Assembly (NCBI RefSeq): GCF_032854445.1
Contig: NC_088295.1
Location: 52,497,249 to 52,561,248, forward strand
Direction: 5' to 3'
DNA length: 64,000 nt
From: Liolophura sinensis
Lineage: Eukaryota; Mollusca; Polyplacophora; Chitonida; Chitonidae
In this document: piece after piece, positions 63,454-64,000 of the stretch
Layout: each line of letters begins with the position of its first letter
Position numbering within the stretch: the first letter of the stretch is position 1
Notes under the pieces: generated by a model
What the model was told of the DNA's origin: nothing
The model's database searches: none
What the model saw: only the letters and a program-made list of their open reading frames with translations
Program-made: the position numbers and the translations under genes

Positions 63454-64000
63454 GGTGCCAAAAGTTGCGGAATTGGGCCAGGCATCGGCAGCTGTTGAAA
63501 AATTGCAAATTTCCCTGGTTTCCATGGAGTAAGAGCCGTTGCTGGGCACGTGATTATGACATCAATGATCATTCAATTGTCGCTACAGCCAAAAGAATTG
63601 GTCGGAGAGCAACGCGGTTTGCACCATTCGATTTCTCGTCACAAAATGCGTCGGAATAGCCGCTTGCCAGCATCACTGGAACAGTTTTTTCCACTTTTGC
63701 ATTTTTGCCTGGTCTTTTCGTTAATTGAAATCGGCTACACTGTAGTATGTACCATCGCGACTGGTCATTACTATATTCAACTTTTGACTATTAGTTATGT
63801 GCACTTCGGTAGTACAGAAGACGTCAAATCTTTGGGCCAAGCCCATTTAACTCACCCAGCAATTGTCTTACTTCTAAGTCCAAGACAATCTCAATGTCTT
63901 TATCTACGTGTAAAAAAACCACACCATTTGTACATAAAAAACACAAGGTACTAGATACAGTCTGCTGTAAAAAGTACAATTGAACACTGAACCACATCAT
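63454..64000. repeat. Last monomer, essentially complete at the window end
   Basis: The last unit begins at the ggtgcc landmark at 63,454 and reaches the accacatcat segment at 64,000, a few bases short of its end. It is of the aagttgcgg, ccaaaagaattgg, six-T type. The array continues past the window. Confidence 0.88.

Larger units (their letters stand above)
61545..63960. repeat. Terminal family J, copy 2
   Basis: This is the clean counterpart of 56,100-58,200. It continues to cagcatcactgg, tgtagtatg and cacttcggtagtac just before the window end. Confidence 0.65.
1..64000. repeat. Satellite DNA array, ~549-bp monomer, ~116 head-to-tail copies
   Basis: The same unit is repeated end to end across the window. 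A landmark near the unit start (atgcggaattgggcc) lies at 369, 1,467, 2,015, 2,564, 3,113, 3,662 and so on to 63,465; typical steps are 548-550 bp. All copies face the same way. Copies differ by scattered substitutions and by homopolymer length (5 or 6 T in the run before ccac; 5 or 6 A in the cataaaaa run). No unique sequence interrupts the array except a C/A-only stretch near 55.4 kb. The window starts and ends inside the array. Function is unknown; centromeric, subtelomeric or other heterochromatic satellite, or an rDNA-spacer subrepeat, cannot be told apart here. No stretch of the window holds a gene that I can support. Confidence 0.98.
34000..64000. repeat. Array subdomain 3 (CACGTG-rich monomer family)
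   Basis: About 34 of the roughly 54 monomers after 35 kb carry gggcacgtg, creating a CACGTG hexamer; before 34 kb I find about five (near 980, 5,391, 19,131, 28,477 and 33,964). Other variants typical of this part are gtgcacttcgg, gacttcaaa, gtgtaaaaaaacc, agttgcgg and aattaaacac. It contains the four-monomer and three-monomer tandem duplications and the 15-bp-shortened monomers listed separately. Confidence 0.65.

Noticed and set aside
1-64000. Dozens of open frames of 60-146 codons, seemingly a large tandem gene family
   Set aside because: They sit at fixed places in the 549-bp unit on both strands and in overlapping frames, are broken by homopolymer length changes and stops in most copies, and lack recognisable domains or spacer DNA between units. 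Only the possible coding ancestry of one frame is kept as a finding.
1-64000. CRISPR-like regular repetition
   Set aside because: The unit is about 549 bp with no short repeat alternating with unique spacers.
1-64000. LTR, LINE or DNA transposon array
   Set aside because: No terminal inverted repeats, target-site duplications, poly-A tails or transposase/reverse-transcriptase motifs were seen in any frame.

Overview
The whole 64-kb window is one uninterrupted array of a tandem repeat (satellite DNA) with a monomer of about 549 bp. A fixed landmark near the monomer start recurs from position 369 to 63,465 in about 115 steps averaging 548.7 bp, so the window holds roughly 116 to 117 monomers in one head-to-tail orientation. 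Both window ends lie inside the array, so its true size and flanks are unknown. I see no protein-coding gene, rRNA, tRNA, transposon with termini, CRISPR array or unique DNA. Recurrent short open frames (about 64, 85 and up to 165 codons on +, about 83 to 100 on -) are copies of frames inside the monomer and are not annotated as genes.

A long satellite with multi-monomer higher-order structure points to a nuclear eukaryotic chromosome (pericentromeric, subtelomeric or other heterochromatin-like DNA). The sequence does not let me name the organism or a known satellite family. G+C is about 40 percent by eye and CpG is only mildly depleted (18 CpG per monomer by hand count).

Layout by shared variants. 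(1) About 1-9.7 kb: a block of about 5 monomers occurs twice (1.95-4.69 and 6.35-9.63 kb), the second copy with one extra monomer. (2) About 9.7-34 kb: a roughly six-monomer (3.3-kb) pattern marked by several linked variants recurs near 11, 14.3, 17.6, 22.6, 26.4 and 30.3 kb, with local duplications at 25.6-27.4 and 28.8-33.8 kb. (3) About 34-64 kb: a different monomer family rich in a CACGTG variant, with a four-monomer (2,197-bp) tandem duplication at 42-46 kb, a three-monomer (1,649-bp) one at 49.2-52.5 kb, and a terminal family at 56-64 kb carrying a 15-bp shortening.

Oddities: a 100-base stretch made only of C and A at 55,425-55,524, sitting exactly where two different monomer types are joined in register; three patches rich in private one-base indels (12.7-25.6, 34.9-39.6, 55.3-59.3 kb) that look like lower-quality assembly; and one + frame of the monomer that, in the 6T/5A variant, runs through all 549 bp in register (3 x 183) and in which shared variants lean toward third codon positions, hinting that the repeat may descend from coding DNA.
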